A stretch of DNA of 64,000 bases, taken from assembly GCF_003063475.1 (NCBI RefSeq), contig NZ_NESP01000001.1, positions 868,001 to 932,000 on the forward strand, in the 5' to 3' direction. The translations under genes and the position numbers were made by a program. This document shows, in pieces, positions 54,196 to 62,326 of the stretch (position 1 is its first letter; each line of letters starts with the position of its first letter). Under the pieces are notes generated by a model. That model saw nothing but the letters and a program-made list of their open reading frames with translations. It did not search any database and had not been told where the DNA came from. The stretch is from Limnohabitans curvus (lineage in GTDB: Bacteria; Pseudomonadota; Gammaproteobacteria; Burkholderiales; Burkholderiaceae_C).

Positions 54196-54417
54196 TTACG
54201 GTGCGCGACTGTTGTCGTTCTGGCCGTATTGGCCGCGAGCACGCAAGTGCTGCTCCCAGCTGGTTTTGTCACCGGCTGTCCAGCCGGGGGCGACAAAACT
54301 ATTGGTAGCGCCACTGTAGGCGGTGGCGTCGTTTTTGGTGCCGAGGGTTTGAGCCTTCTCACCGCAAGCGGTGAGTGCCGCGACGCTGAGCAGAATGAAT
54401 GCGATGCGTTTCATCAT
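54196..54417 (-). CDS. Small lipoprotein between the formate dehydrogenase subunits
   Basis: A 73-residue predicted lipoprotein with lipobox ALTAC (Cys at about residue 18) and a short, hydrophilic mature part rich in Gly, Asn and Thr. AAGGAG lies seven bases before the ATG. It overlaps the 3' end of the Fe-S subunit gene by four bases and lies 15 bases before the cytochrome b subunit gene, so it is firmly within the operon. The mature half contains a Trp-containing motif (GWTAGDKTSWEQHLRAR) that looks conserved-type. Family unknown. Confidence 0.75.
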   Translation of the reverse strand: MMKRIAFILLSVAALTACGEKAQTLGTKNDATAYSGATNSFVAPGWTAGDKTSWEQHLRARGQYGQNDNSRAP

Positions 54418-55043
54418 TTCTTCACTCCTTCAACTTTGGCAGGTGCCTGACCGGCTTGCTTAGAGCCATAAGCCGTGCCCCAGCCCCACACTTCTGCACC
54501 CTTGTTGCGCTTGACCACGCGGTTGCGGAAGATGTCGGCCACCATATCGCCGTCGCCAGCGAGCAAAGCTTTGGTCGAACACATTTCGGCACAAGCAGGC
54601 AACTTGCCTTCGGCCAAACGGTTACGACCGTATTTTTCAAACTCAGCTTCGCTGCCGTTGGCTTCTGGGCCACCGGCGCAGAAGGTGCACTTGTCCATCT
54701 TGCCGCGCACACCGAAGGTGCCTTGGCTTGGGAACTGAGGTGCGCCAAATGGGCAAGCGTAAGAGCAGTAGCCGCAGCCAATGCAGATGTCTTTGTCATG
54801 CAAGACCACGCCTTCGTCGGTCTTGTAGAAGCAGTTCACAGGGCAAACGGCCATGCAAGGTGCATCTGAACAATGCATACACGCGACAGAGATCGATTTC
54901 TCGCCGGGAACGCCATCGTTCAAAGTGACCACACGGCGGCGGTTAACGCCCCATGGGACTTCGTGTTCGTTTTTACAAGCGGTGACGCAACCGTTGCACT
55001 CGATGCAACGCTCAGCGTCACAGATAAATTTCATGCGTGCCAT
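54414..55043 (-). CDS. fdhB: Formate dehydrogenase iron-sulphur subunit (beta)
   Basis: A 209-residue ferredoxin-like electron-transfer subunit with four [4Fe-4S] sites: CIECNGCVTAC (about residues 14-24), CMHCSDAPCMAVC, CIGCGYCSYAC and CTFCAGG. It has no signal peptide, so export would rely on the Tat signal of the catalytic subunit. It lies ten bases after the catalytic subunit gene and overlaps the small lipoprotein gene. Length and motifs match the FDH3 beta subunit. Confidence 0.95.
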   Translation of the reverse strand: MARMKFICDAERCIECNGCVTACKNEHEVPWGVNRRRVVTLNDGVPGEKSISVACMHCSDAPCMAVCPVNCFYKTDEGVVLHDKDICIGCGYCSYACPFGAPQFPSQGTFGVRGKMDKCTFCAGGPEANGSEAEFEKYGRNRLAEGKLPACAEMCSTKALLAGDGDMVADIFRNRVVKRNKGAEVWGWGTAYGSKQAGQAPAKVEGVKK

Positions 55044-55053
55044 TTAATTCTCC

Positions 55054-58017
55054 TTAGGCGCGTTCGATGTTGCAAACGGTGGTTTTGGTTTCTTGCATCA
55101 TGGTGACGCTGTCGTAACCATACGTGGTGGCCGTGTTGACCGCTTCACCGCGCACGATGGGCGCTGCGCCTTTGGGGTAGTACTTGAGCATGTCTTCGCC
55201 TTGCCAGCGACCTGAAAAGTGGAAGGGCATCCATACGGTGCCGGTGTCCACACGCTCTGTCACCAACGCTTGCACATTCAAACGTGCGCCTGTGGGGCTC
55301 TTCAGCCACACACGTTCGCCGTTGCGAATGCCACGGTCAGCTGCGGTCTTGGGGTTGATCTCGACAAATGCTTCTTGTTGCAACTCGGCCAACCAAGGGT
55401 TGGAACGGGTTTCTTCGCCGCCACCTTCGTACTCGACCAAACGGCCAGAGGTGAGGATGAGCGGGAATTTCTCGTGCACTTTGTCGGCGACGTTCTTGTC
55501 TTGGATCGTCTTGTACAAAGTGGGCAGACGCCAGAACGCTTTTTTGTCAGCGTGCGTGGGGTACTTTTCCATCAAGTCAGGACGCGTGCCATACAAAGGC
55601 TCGCGGTGTTGCGGGATGGGGTCTGGGAAGTTCCACACCACGGCACGCGCTTTGGCATTGCCGAAGGGATGGCAACCGTGGTTTTGCATGAACACACGCA
55701 TCATGCCGCCCGAGTTGTCGGTCTTCCAGTTCTTGCCTTCGGCCAATGCTTTTTCGGCATCGGTGAGTTCGTCCCACCAACCGAGTTTCTTGAGCAACAC
55801 ATGGTCGAGTTCGGGATAGCCCGTGGTGATGTCCGCGCCTTTGGAGTGCGAGCCATCTTCAGCCAACAGGTTTTTGCCGTCTTTCTCGACGCCGAAGTTG
55901 GCGCGGAAGTTACCGCCGCCGTCCATGACGTGCTTGGAGGTGTCGTACAGGTTGGATGTGCCTGGGTGCTTGAGTTCGGGTGTGCCGTAGCAAGGCCAAG
56001 GCAAGCCGAAGTAGTCACCACCGAAGTCGTAACCGGTTTCTTTGTCTTTGCCGCCTTTGGACTTGAGGGTCTTGACGTCAAAGAGATGCATGTTGCGCAT
56101 GTGCGCTTTCAAGCGCTCTGGGCTTTGGCCGGTGTAGCCAATGGTCCAAACCGACTTGTTGATTTCGCGCAAGATGTCTTCGACCATGGGTTCGTCCATG
56201 CCTTTGACTTTTTGCAGCTTGTAGTTCTTGACCAACTCTTTGCCAAAGCCGAGTTTTTCGGCCAATTGGTACATGATCATGTGGTCAGAGCGGCTTTCCC
56301 ACAAAGGCTCAATCACCTTCTCGCGCCATTGCAACGAACGGTTCGAGGCCGTGGCCGAGCCACTGGTTTCAAACTGCGTGGCAGCGGGCAACAAGTACAC
56401 CGCGCGATTGGGGTTGAGGTCTTCGGCTTTACCGGGCATCGCGGCCATGGCAGCAGTGGCTGAAGGGTAGGGGTCGACCACCACCAACAAGTCCAGCTTG
56501 TCCATGGCACGCTTCATCTCCAAACCACGGGTTTGTGAGTTGGGTGCATGGCCCCAATAGAACACGCCTTTGAGGTTGCTGTCTTGGTCGATGAGCTCGT
56601 TCTTTTCCAACACACCGTCGATCCAACGCGAGACGGTGATGCCAGGCTTGGTCATCATCGCGGGCGATGCGAAACGGCCTTTGAGCCAATCGAATTCCAC
56701 ACCCCACGCTTTGGCGAAATGCTTCCATGAGCCTTCCACGATGCCGTAGTAGCCGGGCAAGGAGTCAGGGTTAGGACCAACGTCGGTCGCGCCTTGCACG
56801 TTGTCGTGGCCGCGGAAAATGTTGGTGCCGCCGCCGGCCTTGCCGACATTGCCCAAAGCCAACTGCAAGATGCAAGAAGCACGCACGATGGCGTTACCAA
56901 TGCTGTGCTGGGTTTGCCCCATACACCACACGATGGTGCCGGGGTTGTTTTCGTGCAGCATGGTGGCCACTTTGAGCAACTGCTCAGGCGTCACACCGCA
57001 AACCTCTTCCACTTTGTCTGGCGTCCACTTGGCCATGACTTCTTCTTTGACCTTGTCCATGCCGAACACACGGTCGTTGATGTACTTTTTGTCTTCCCAG
57101 CCGTTCTTGAAGATGATGTGCAAGAGGCCGAACAAGAAAGCAATGTCAGAGCCAGAGCGAATACGCACGTACTCGTCAGCCTTGGCTGCGGTGCGTGTGA
57201 ATCGTGGGTCCACCACGATCATCTTGCAGCCGTTTTCCTTGGCGTGCAGCATGTGCAGCATCGACACAGGGTGGGCTTCGGCAGCGTTGGAACCAATGTA
57301 CAAAGCGACCTTGCTGTTTTGCATGTCGTTGTACGAGTTGGTCATCGCGCCGTAGCCCCACGTGTTGGCCACACCGGCCACCGTGGTGGAGTGACAAATA
57401 CGGGCTTGGTGGTCGCAGTTGTTACTACCGAAGTAGCTGACAAACTTGCGCAGCAAATAAGCTTGTTCGTTGTTGTGCTTGGACGAGCCAATCCAGTACA
57501 CACTGTCTGGGCCTGCGGTTTTACGCAAGTCCAGCAGCTTGGCGCTGATTTCTTCGAGGGCCGTGTCCCAGCTGATGCGCTCGTACTTGCCGTTGACCAA
57601 CTTCATCGGGTAACGCAAACGGAACTCACCGTGGCCGTGCTCGCGCAGGGCCGCACCTTTGGCGCAATGGGCACCGAGGTTGATGGGGGAATCAAACACC
57701 GGTTCTTGACGCACCCAAACGCCGTTTTCAACCACGGCATCCACCGCACAGCCCACAGAGCAGTGGGTACAAACCGTGCGTTTGACTTCAATCTTGCCAC
57801 CGCCGTTATTCGACATAGCGCCAGAAGCGTTGGCTTTTTTCACCAAGCTCAGCTGTGTGGCAGCCAAACCCACGCCAATGCCCAAACCTGAGCGGCGCAA
57901 AAAGCCACGACGGTCAAGCGTCGGCAAAGCCTGCGACAAGCCACGTTGCAAGCGGCCAACGAAGGCAGAACTGCCAGCAGTGTGGGCAGCTGAATCTGTT
58001 TTACGGGTCAACAACAT
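55054..58017 (-). CDS. fdhA: Formate dehydrogenase catalytic subunit (alpha, Cys type)
   Basis: A 987-residue molybdopterin enzyme that oxidises formate to CO2. An N-terminal Tat signal (RRGFLRRS, about residues 37-44) marks periplasmic export. A [4Fe-4S] site follows, with CTHCSVGC near residue 83. The residue at the metal, C208 in ARICHSTTV, replaces the selenocysteine of E. coli FDH-N, so the enzyme is Cys-type and needs no SECIS. The rest matches the molybdopterin-binding domains, with C-terminal DMSO-reductase-type segment. AAGGAG lies six bases before the ATG at 58017. Confidence 0.96.
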   Translation of the reverse strand: MLLTRKTDSAAHTAGSSAFVGRLQRGLSQALPTLDRRGFLRRSGLGIGVGLAATQLSLVKKANASGAMSNNGGGKIEVKRTVCTHCSVGCAVDAVVENGVWVRQEPVFDSPINLGAHCAKGAALREHGHGEFRLRYPMKLVNGKYERISWDTALEEISAKLLDLRKTAGPDSVYWIGSSKHNNEQAYLLRKFVSYFGSNNCDHQARICHSTTVAGVANTWGYGAMTNSYNDMQNSKVALYIGSNAAEAHPVSMLHMLHAKENGCKMIVVDPRFTRTAAKADEYVRIRSGSDIAFLFGLLHIIFKNGWEDKKYINDRVFGMDKVKEEVMAKWTPDKVEEVCGVTPEQLLKVATMLHENNPGTIVWCMGQTQHSIGNAIVRASCILQLALGNVGKAGGGTNIFRGHDNVQGATDVGPNPDSLPGYYGIVEGSWKHFAKAWGVEFDWLKGRFASPAMMTKPGITVSRWIDGVLEKNELIDQDSNLKGVFYWGHAPNSQTRGLEMKRAMDKLDLLVVVDPYPSATAAMAAMPGKAEDLNPNRAVYLLPAATQFETSGSATASNRSLQWREKVIEPLWESRSDHMIMYQLAEKLGFGKELVKNYKLQKVKGMDEPMVEDILREINKSVWTIGYTGQSPERLKAHMRNMHLFDVKTLKSKGGKDKETGYDFGGDYFGLPWPCYGTPELKHPGTSNLYDTSKHVMDGGGNFRANFGVEKDGKNLLAEDGSHSKGADITTGYPELDHVLLKKLGWWDELTDAEKALAEGKNWKTDNSGGMMRVFMQNHGCHPFGNAKARAVVWNFPDPIPQHREPLYGTRPDLMEKYPTHADKKAFWRLPTLYKTIQDKNVADKVHEKFPLILTSGRLVEYEGGGEETRSNPWLAELQQEAFVEINPKTAADRGIRNGERVWLKSPTGARLNVQALVTERVDTGTVWMPFHFSGRWQGEDMLKYYPKGAAPIVRGEAVNTATTYGYDSVTMMQETKTTVCNIERA

Positions 58018-58028
58018 GTGCAACTCCT

Positions 58029-58247
58029 TCAGACGCGAGCGGTCTGGTAGTAACGCTTGACGTGTTCGCTCAAGCTGTAGCCGCCACCGTTTTCAGGCGC
58101 GGGAGGAAGTTTGTTCAATTCGGCGGAGGGGGTATTGAGGCCAGGCATGGCTGTCACAGCAGCAGCGGCAGCACCTGCAGCAGCGGCACCCATAAAAAAA
58201 CCACGGCGCGACGGTGTCGCTTGGTCTTTGGTTTGTTCTTTTTGCAT
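58029..58247 (-). CDS. Tat-signal small protein of the formate dehydrogenase region
   Basis: A 72-residue protein with a Tat signal (SRRGFF at about residues 13-18) followed by a long Ala-rich hydrophobic stretch and a short tail with Tyr and Glu. It matches the formate-dehydrogenase-region Tat-target family found just upstream of fdhA in many proteobacteria. AGGAG lies eight bases before the ATG. It lies 11 bases before fdhA. It may help export or assembly; the exact role is not known. Confidence 0.88.
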   Translation of the reverse strand: MQKEQTKDQATPSRRGFFMGAAAAGAAAAAVTAMPGLNTPSAELNKLPPAPENGGGYSLSEHVKRYYQTARV

Positions 58248-58337
58248 TGTTAGCTCCTCGTGATGTCGTGGGTATGCACGACTTTGCATAATGTACCAAT
58301 GATGTGAGTTTGTCCTATACGTACTTACGTCAGTAAC

Positions 58338-58371
58338 CCTTGAAATGCCCAGGATCCTGTCCCTTTCAAGG
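58338..58371. promoter_or_regulatory. Nested dyad upstream of the formate dehydrogenase operon
   Basis: CCTTGAAA (58338-58345) and TTTCAAGG (58364-58371) are perfect inverted repeats. A second perfect palindrome, AGGATCCT (58351-58358), has the same centre of symmetry. The site lies 91 bases before the small Tat-protein start and 67 bases after the TorD-like stop. Such a doubly symmetric site could be an operator for a dimeric regulator or a hairpin that ends the upstream transcript. Confidence 0.5.
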
Positions 58372-58438
58372 CTTCTCTTGTCACCTAAGCGTCAAATAAA
58401 CTCGTCAAAAAAAAGAAACGATGCAGCCGTGCCAACGA

Positions 58439-59056
58439 CTAAGCCAGCATGTCAAAACCCTGCGCTTCAACGCTCACAAACGCACGGGTCAAGTCGGCCA
58501 GCGCCGCATAGAAGCGCGCACGCGGTGTGGCTTGCAAAGCATCACAGAACGCGGGCAACCAGGTTTGCACATGGGCCGCAAAAAATTTGGCTTGTTGTGT
58601 GAGGTTAGACACCGACACATCATCACCCGCCACCAAGAAACGCATGACCTCAAACACATAAGACACGTGGTCTTCGGTTTCGGACATGGTGGTGTCGTCT
58701 CGTCCCAAGCCCAGCGCAGCCAGGTCGGTGCGCAATTGCGCTAAGGGTTTTTCGTTCAAAAAGCCGGTCAAAAAGTGCGAGGCGTACACATACACCTCGG
58801 GCTTGCCCACACCACCAAACAGCGCGTGGTGCTCGTTTTGGATGCTCTTGTCGTCCATCTCGCGGGCCACCGCCACCAACTGTCGCCAAGGTTCTTCTAG
58901 AAAGCCGCCCGAAGTAGGCGCATCAGTCGCAGCCACGCGCAGTTGCGCCAACAACTCGGGGCGAGCGGGGGCATAGAACAACTCAGAAATCAAACCGTAC
59001 AGCTCAGCGCGTGCGGTTTCTTCGTCGAGAGCGGAGGACAAATGAGGTTCGGTCAT
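58439..59056 (-). CDS. TorD/DmsD-family molybdoenzyme chaperone
   Basis: A 205-residue all-helical cytoplasmic chaperone of the TorD/NarJ superfamily, which binds the Tat signal of molybdoenzymes and proofreads cofactor loading before export. The family pattern is seen in YGLISELFYAPARPELLAQL (residues 16-35), split around the segment EYHALFGGVGKPEVYVYASHF-like with a YxSxF form, and in LGRDDTTMSETEDHVSYVFEVM near 122. It is part of the formate dehydrogenase locus and lies nine bases after the polyferredoxin. Confidence 0.92.
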   Translation of the reverse strand: MTEPHLSSALDEETARAELYGLISELFYAPARPELLAQLRVAATDAPTSGGFLEEPWRQLVAVAREMDDKSIQNEHHALFGGVGKPEVYVYASHFLTGFLNEKPLAQLRTDLAALGLGRDDTTMSETEDHVSYVFEVMRFLVAGDDVSVSNLTQQAKFFAAHVQTWLPAFCDALQATPRARFYAALADLTRAFVSVEAQGFDMLA

Positions 59057-59064
59057 AGAAATAA

Positions 59065-61164
59065 TTAGACGATTTTTTGCTCGTCGCCAGCAGAGTAAAT
59101 GTCAATCACACGGCAGTCGCCGCACATCTTGAGGCGCTGCAAGGCCTCGCCTTGGAACATCGAGTGCCCAGCCAATTTGCCAATCATGGCTTCGATGCCT
59201 TTGAGCGTGCCAAAGGGTTTGCCGCAGCGCACGCAGCCGTAGGGCTGGGTTTCGTTGAGTACGCGCACTTCTTTGCGTTGTGGCGTGAGCAACAAGCGCG
59301 GCACGAGGTTGAGGGCTTTTTCGGGGCAGGTGCTGACGCACAAGCCGCATTGGACGCAGTTTTTTTCAAAGAAGCGCAGTTGCGGCGCTTGCTGGTTGTC
59401 TTGCAGCGCGTTGGCGGGGCAAGCGCTGACGCAGCTCATGCACAAGGTGCAGCTGTCTTTGTTGACTTCGACCGAGCCGAATAGCGAACCGTCTTTGGGT
59501 AAAGCCAGAGCTTCGGGTGCAGTGGCAGTTTTCAAAACCGGCGCGTGTTCGAGCAAATGGTCGATCACCATGCTCAACGTGCTGCGCTTTTCAGCCATCA
59601 CCGCAAACGTGGCAGCAGGCACGGTGGTGCTCAAGCGTTGCTGGCCCGTGGTGAGACGCTGCAATTCAGCATCCAATTCAAGAGCTTGCGCGGCATGCAC
59701 CAACTGCACAGGCATACGACCAGGCTTGGCGTAGCCCAAGCCTTCGAGCATGGCCTGAGCTTGCGCCATTTGCGCTTGCAAGCCGTCGGCATATTGCGGC
59801 GCTTCTTCGGCGGTGTGGAGTACCAACACTTGCGCTGCACCATAGGCCAAGGCCGCGAGCCACACATCCAAGCCCAAGCTAGCGGTGTGCCACAGCGACA
59901 CGGGAATCACATGCGCAGGCAGGCCTTTGGCAACTTTAAGTTGTGCCGCACGGCCCAGCTCGTTGACCAAAGCTTGGCCCGCGTCTTGGCTGTGCAACAA
60001 GATGACGGCGTCTTTGCCGCCCGCTTTTTGGTAGGTGCTGAGCAAAGTTTTGAGCTTGACGCCTTGCTCGCTGGCACGCGGATACGCGTAGGTCAGTGCG
60101 CCTGTGGGGCACACCGTGGTGCATGCACCGCAGCCCACACACAGGTTGGGGTTGACCTTGATTTGTTGGCGCGACTTATCGGAGCTGACCGCCTCGGCAG
60201 AGCAAATGTCCACGCAGGCATTGCAGCCCACTTTTTCGTTGCGGCTGTGCGCGCAGAGCTTTTGCTTGTAGTCAAAGAACTTGGGCTTTTCAAACTCGCC
60301 CACCAGCTCGCGCAAGCGCAGCAAGTTGGCAGCGGTTGCGCCGCGGAAATAGCCTTGCGGCAAAGCATGGCGGGTGAAGGCGCTTTGCTCGCGCAAGTCG
60401 AGCACCAGGTCGAACTCGGCGGTTTCTTCTTGCGCTTCGCGCTGAAAGTTGATCGCGCCCACGGCGCCGCAAGCAGTCACGCAATCGCGGTGCGAACTGC
60501 ACTTGCTCATGTCAATTTGGTAATCCAGACCAATCGCTTGCTCAGGGCAAGCGGCCACGCAGGCGTTGCAGCGGGTGCACAGGTCAAGGTCGATGGGGTT
60601 GTTGTTTTGCCAAGTCAGCTTGAACGCACCCAGCCAACCATCCACACGCACCACTTGGCCGCCCAACACGGGGTAGCGGCGGTTTTGGGCGCCGCCAGCT
60701 TCGCCGGCACCTTGGGTAAAGATCGTCACGTTCAGCGTGTCGGCCAACAGAGCGGCAGCTTGTTCGGCCTGGTCCATCTGCCCCAAGATGAGCAATCGCC
60801 CTGCACTCTTGAACGTCACCGTGGGCACGGGCTCAGGCTCGGGCAAATGCGCAGCGGCTAACAATGCGGCAATTTTGGGTGAGGCGTTTTTGGCGTCACT
60901 GCTCCAACCGCCAGTCTCGCGAATATTCACGAATTTGATGACCGAGGTTTTGGCTTGCGCCTCCACAGCCAAGTCGCCAAACAAGCGTTGCTCTTGGGTG
61001 CAGGCCACCACCACATCGTCTGTGCCTTGCACGGCTTGCACAAAAGCGCTGGCCTCGCGGCGGCACAAAGCCGTATGCAGCGTGAGGGGTTCAGACAGGC
61101 TTTGGCTCAGTGCCTTCGGGTCTAGTGGTTGGGTCTGGTTGCAGTCGCAAATCAGCGTGGTCAT
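59065..61164 (-). CDS. Large polyferredoxin-type iron-sulphur protein
   Basis: A 699-residue cytoplasmic protein with at least six ferredoxin-type clusters: CTRCNACVAACP (about residue 185), a partial CSSHRDCVTAC, CNACVDIC (about 310), CVGCGACTTVCP (about 335), CTLCMSCVSACP (about 570) and CVQCGLCVSTCP (about 605). A C-terminal CVRCG and CGDC pair near the end adds another metal site. It lies between the DUF3306 gene and the TorD-like chaperone. Such proteins carry electrons for formate dehydrogenase or its maturation; its redox partner is inference. Its ATG (61164) lies 74 bases inside the DUF3306 gene. Confidence 0.9.
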   Translation of the reverse strand: MTTLICDCNQTQPLDPKALSQSLSEPLTLHTALCRREASAFVQAVQGTDDVVVACTQEQRLFGDLAVEAQAKTSVIKFVNIRETGGWSSDAKNASPKIAALLAAAHLPEPEPVPTVTFKSAGRLLILGQMDQAEQAAALLADTLNVTIFTQGAGEAGGAQNRRYPVLGGQVVRVDGWLGAFKLTWQNNNPIDLDLCTRCNACVAACPEQAIGLDYQIDMSKCSSHRDCVTACGAVGAINFQREAQEETAEFDLVLDLREQSAFTRHALPQGYFRGATAANLLRLRELVGEFEKPKFFDYKQKLCAHSRNEKVGCNACVDICSAEAVSSDKSRQQIKVNPNLCVGCGACTTVCPTGALTYAYPRASEQGVKLKTLLSTYQKAGGKDAVILLHSQDAGQALVNELGRAAQLKVAKGLPAHVIPVSLWHTASLGLDVWLAALAYGAAQVLVLHTAEEAPQYADGLQAQMAQAQAMLEGLGYAKPGRMPVQLVHAAQALELDAELQRLTTGQQRLSTTVPAATFAVMAEKRSTLSMVIDHLLEHAPVLKTATAPEALALPKDGSLFGSVEVNKDSCTLCMSCVSACPANALQDNQQAPQLRFFEKNCVQCGLCVSTCPEKALNLVPRLLLTPQRKEVRVLNETQPYGCVRCGKPFGTLKGIEAMIGKLAGHSMFQGEALQRLKMCGDCRVIDIYSAGDEQKIV

Positions 61165-61738
61165 GCGTAGTGGGCTCGATGTTGGAATGGTTGTCAGCAG
61201 GGACGGACTGTGCCACGACTTTGGGTTCTTCCAATGCGGGTTTGTCACCCACGTTGGCCTCGACCGTTTTTTCAGGCTCGTCGTCGAACAAGTTCAAGGT
61301 CTTGGCACTGGTCATCTGACGCAGCATCGCCATGGGCAAGGGATCGGGTTGACTGTAGTCGTCGATGTAGATGTCCATACGGTCCATCACATTGAAGTGC
61401 GGGTCGGTGAACAGCTTTTTCATGGCGGCGTTTTTTACATCGGGCGCGACGCCTCGGGCCATGAAGCCCGTGAAATCAGATTCAGGGGTGAGTTGCTGCG
61501 CGTCGGCCAGCGTGGGCGCGGGACGAGCTGCGGGTTCGTGGGTCTGGGCAGGTGATGTCGCACTGGGGGTCGCAGCACTGGCAGAAGCAGGTGCATTTGA
61601 CTCACGGGTTGACAGGTTGCCAGGCTCAGCACCACTCGGCGCAGGCGTCAGTTCGGCCAACGGCCGGCCTTCGCGCACATCGGCTTTGCGGCGTGACCAG
61701 CGGCTTAAAAAACCAGCAGGGGTGTCGTCATTGGCCAT
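61091..61738 (-). CDS. DUF3306 family protein
   Basis: A 215-residue cytoplasmic protein of the DUF3306 family. The N-terminal FLSRWSRRKADVREG segment and the central LTPESDFTGFM and KLFTDPHFNVMDRMDIYIDDY segments are the conserved parts. The C-terminal end is an acidic, Pro-rich tail that overlaps the start of the polyferredoxin gene by 74 bases. The ATG at 61738 overlaps the end of the DUF3305 gene by 11 bases. The family is a steady neighbour of betaproteobacterial formate dehydrogenases and its function is unknown. Confidence 0.88.
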   Translation of the reverse strand: MANDDTPAGFLSRWSRRKADVREGRPLAELTPAPSGAEPGNLSTRESNAPASASAATPSATSPAQTHEPAARPAPTLADAQQLTPESDFTGFMARGVAPDVKNAAMKKLFTDPHFNVMDRMDIYIDDYSQPDPLPMAMLRQMTSAKTLNLFDDEPEKTVEANVGDKPALEEPKVVAQSVPADNHSNIEPTTHDHADLRLQPDPTTRPEGTEPKPV

Positions 61739-62318
61739 GACCGCCTCCATGGTTTTGGCCACCGCCACGCATTTTTTCGGTGCTGACCGACGCTGGGTTG
61801 CCAAAGCGATCTTGTAAAGGGCGGAAACTGTCGGGGCGTTTGCGGCGCTTGGCCTCAACCACCAAATGCTCATCCATGAACTCAGTCATCCATGCCACCA
61901 CCTCGGGTGGTGCGGGCACTTGGTCCACGTTTTCTTGGGCATCGAGCCAACGACCTGCGTCGTGGTAGCTCAGACTCACCATGGCGGGCACGGCCATCAC
62001 CTCATCGCTGAGGCTGGGCTCTTCTTCCATGCGCCACAACACAAACCAACACGGCGCAGGCGAGGCGGCGTTGAGGTAGTAGCCCTCGGCGTCGTCGCGA
62101 AACAGCTCAACTGTGAAGCCTGGATACAGCCAAATTTGTTCGTCGGCAGTTTGTCGCAAACAGCGCGGCTCGGTGCCAAAGTGCTCGGCGTGCGGCACCA
62201 AGTCGTGCCCCGTCACATCGTGCAACACCCAACGCCAAGGTTGCCAACGGCTCATGGCACCCGGCACACGCTCACGGCGCATGACAACGGCTACTTGGAG
62301 GCTGGGGCGTTGCGACAT
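61728..62318 (-). CDS. DUF3305 family protein
   Basis: A 196-residue soluble protein of the DUF3305 family. The conserved N-terminal part is VAVVMRRERV and SRWQPWRWVL, followed by PHAEHFGTE and WLYPGFTVELFRDDAEGYYLN, and SLSYHDAGRWLDAQENVD near 115-132. The C-terminus is a Gly/His-rich tail (GGGQNHGGGHGQ) that may bind metal. The ATG at 62318 starts MSQRPSL; a TTG four codons upstream is possible. It lies eight bases after mrp and belongs to the formate dehydrogenase accessory set. Confidence 0.9.
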   Translation of the reverse strand: MSQRPSLQVAVVMRRERVPGAMSRWQPWRWVLHDVTGHDLVPHAEHFGTEPRCLRQTADEQIWLYPGFTVELFRDDAEGYYLNAASPAPCWFVLWRMEEEPSLSDEVMAVPAMVSLSYHDAGRWLDAQENVDQVPAPPEVVAWMTEFMDEHLVVEAKRRKRPDSFRPLQDRFGNPASVSTEKMRGGGQNHGGGHGQ

Positions 62319-62326
62319 GGCGTGAA

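Noticed and set aside
55219..60861. Several long plus-strand frames opposite the formate dehydrogenase and polyferredoxin genes
   Set aside because: They are mirror frames of GC-rich genes. Composition is skewed to Val, His and Arg, and no domain pattern is visible.
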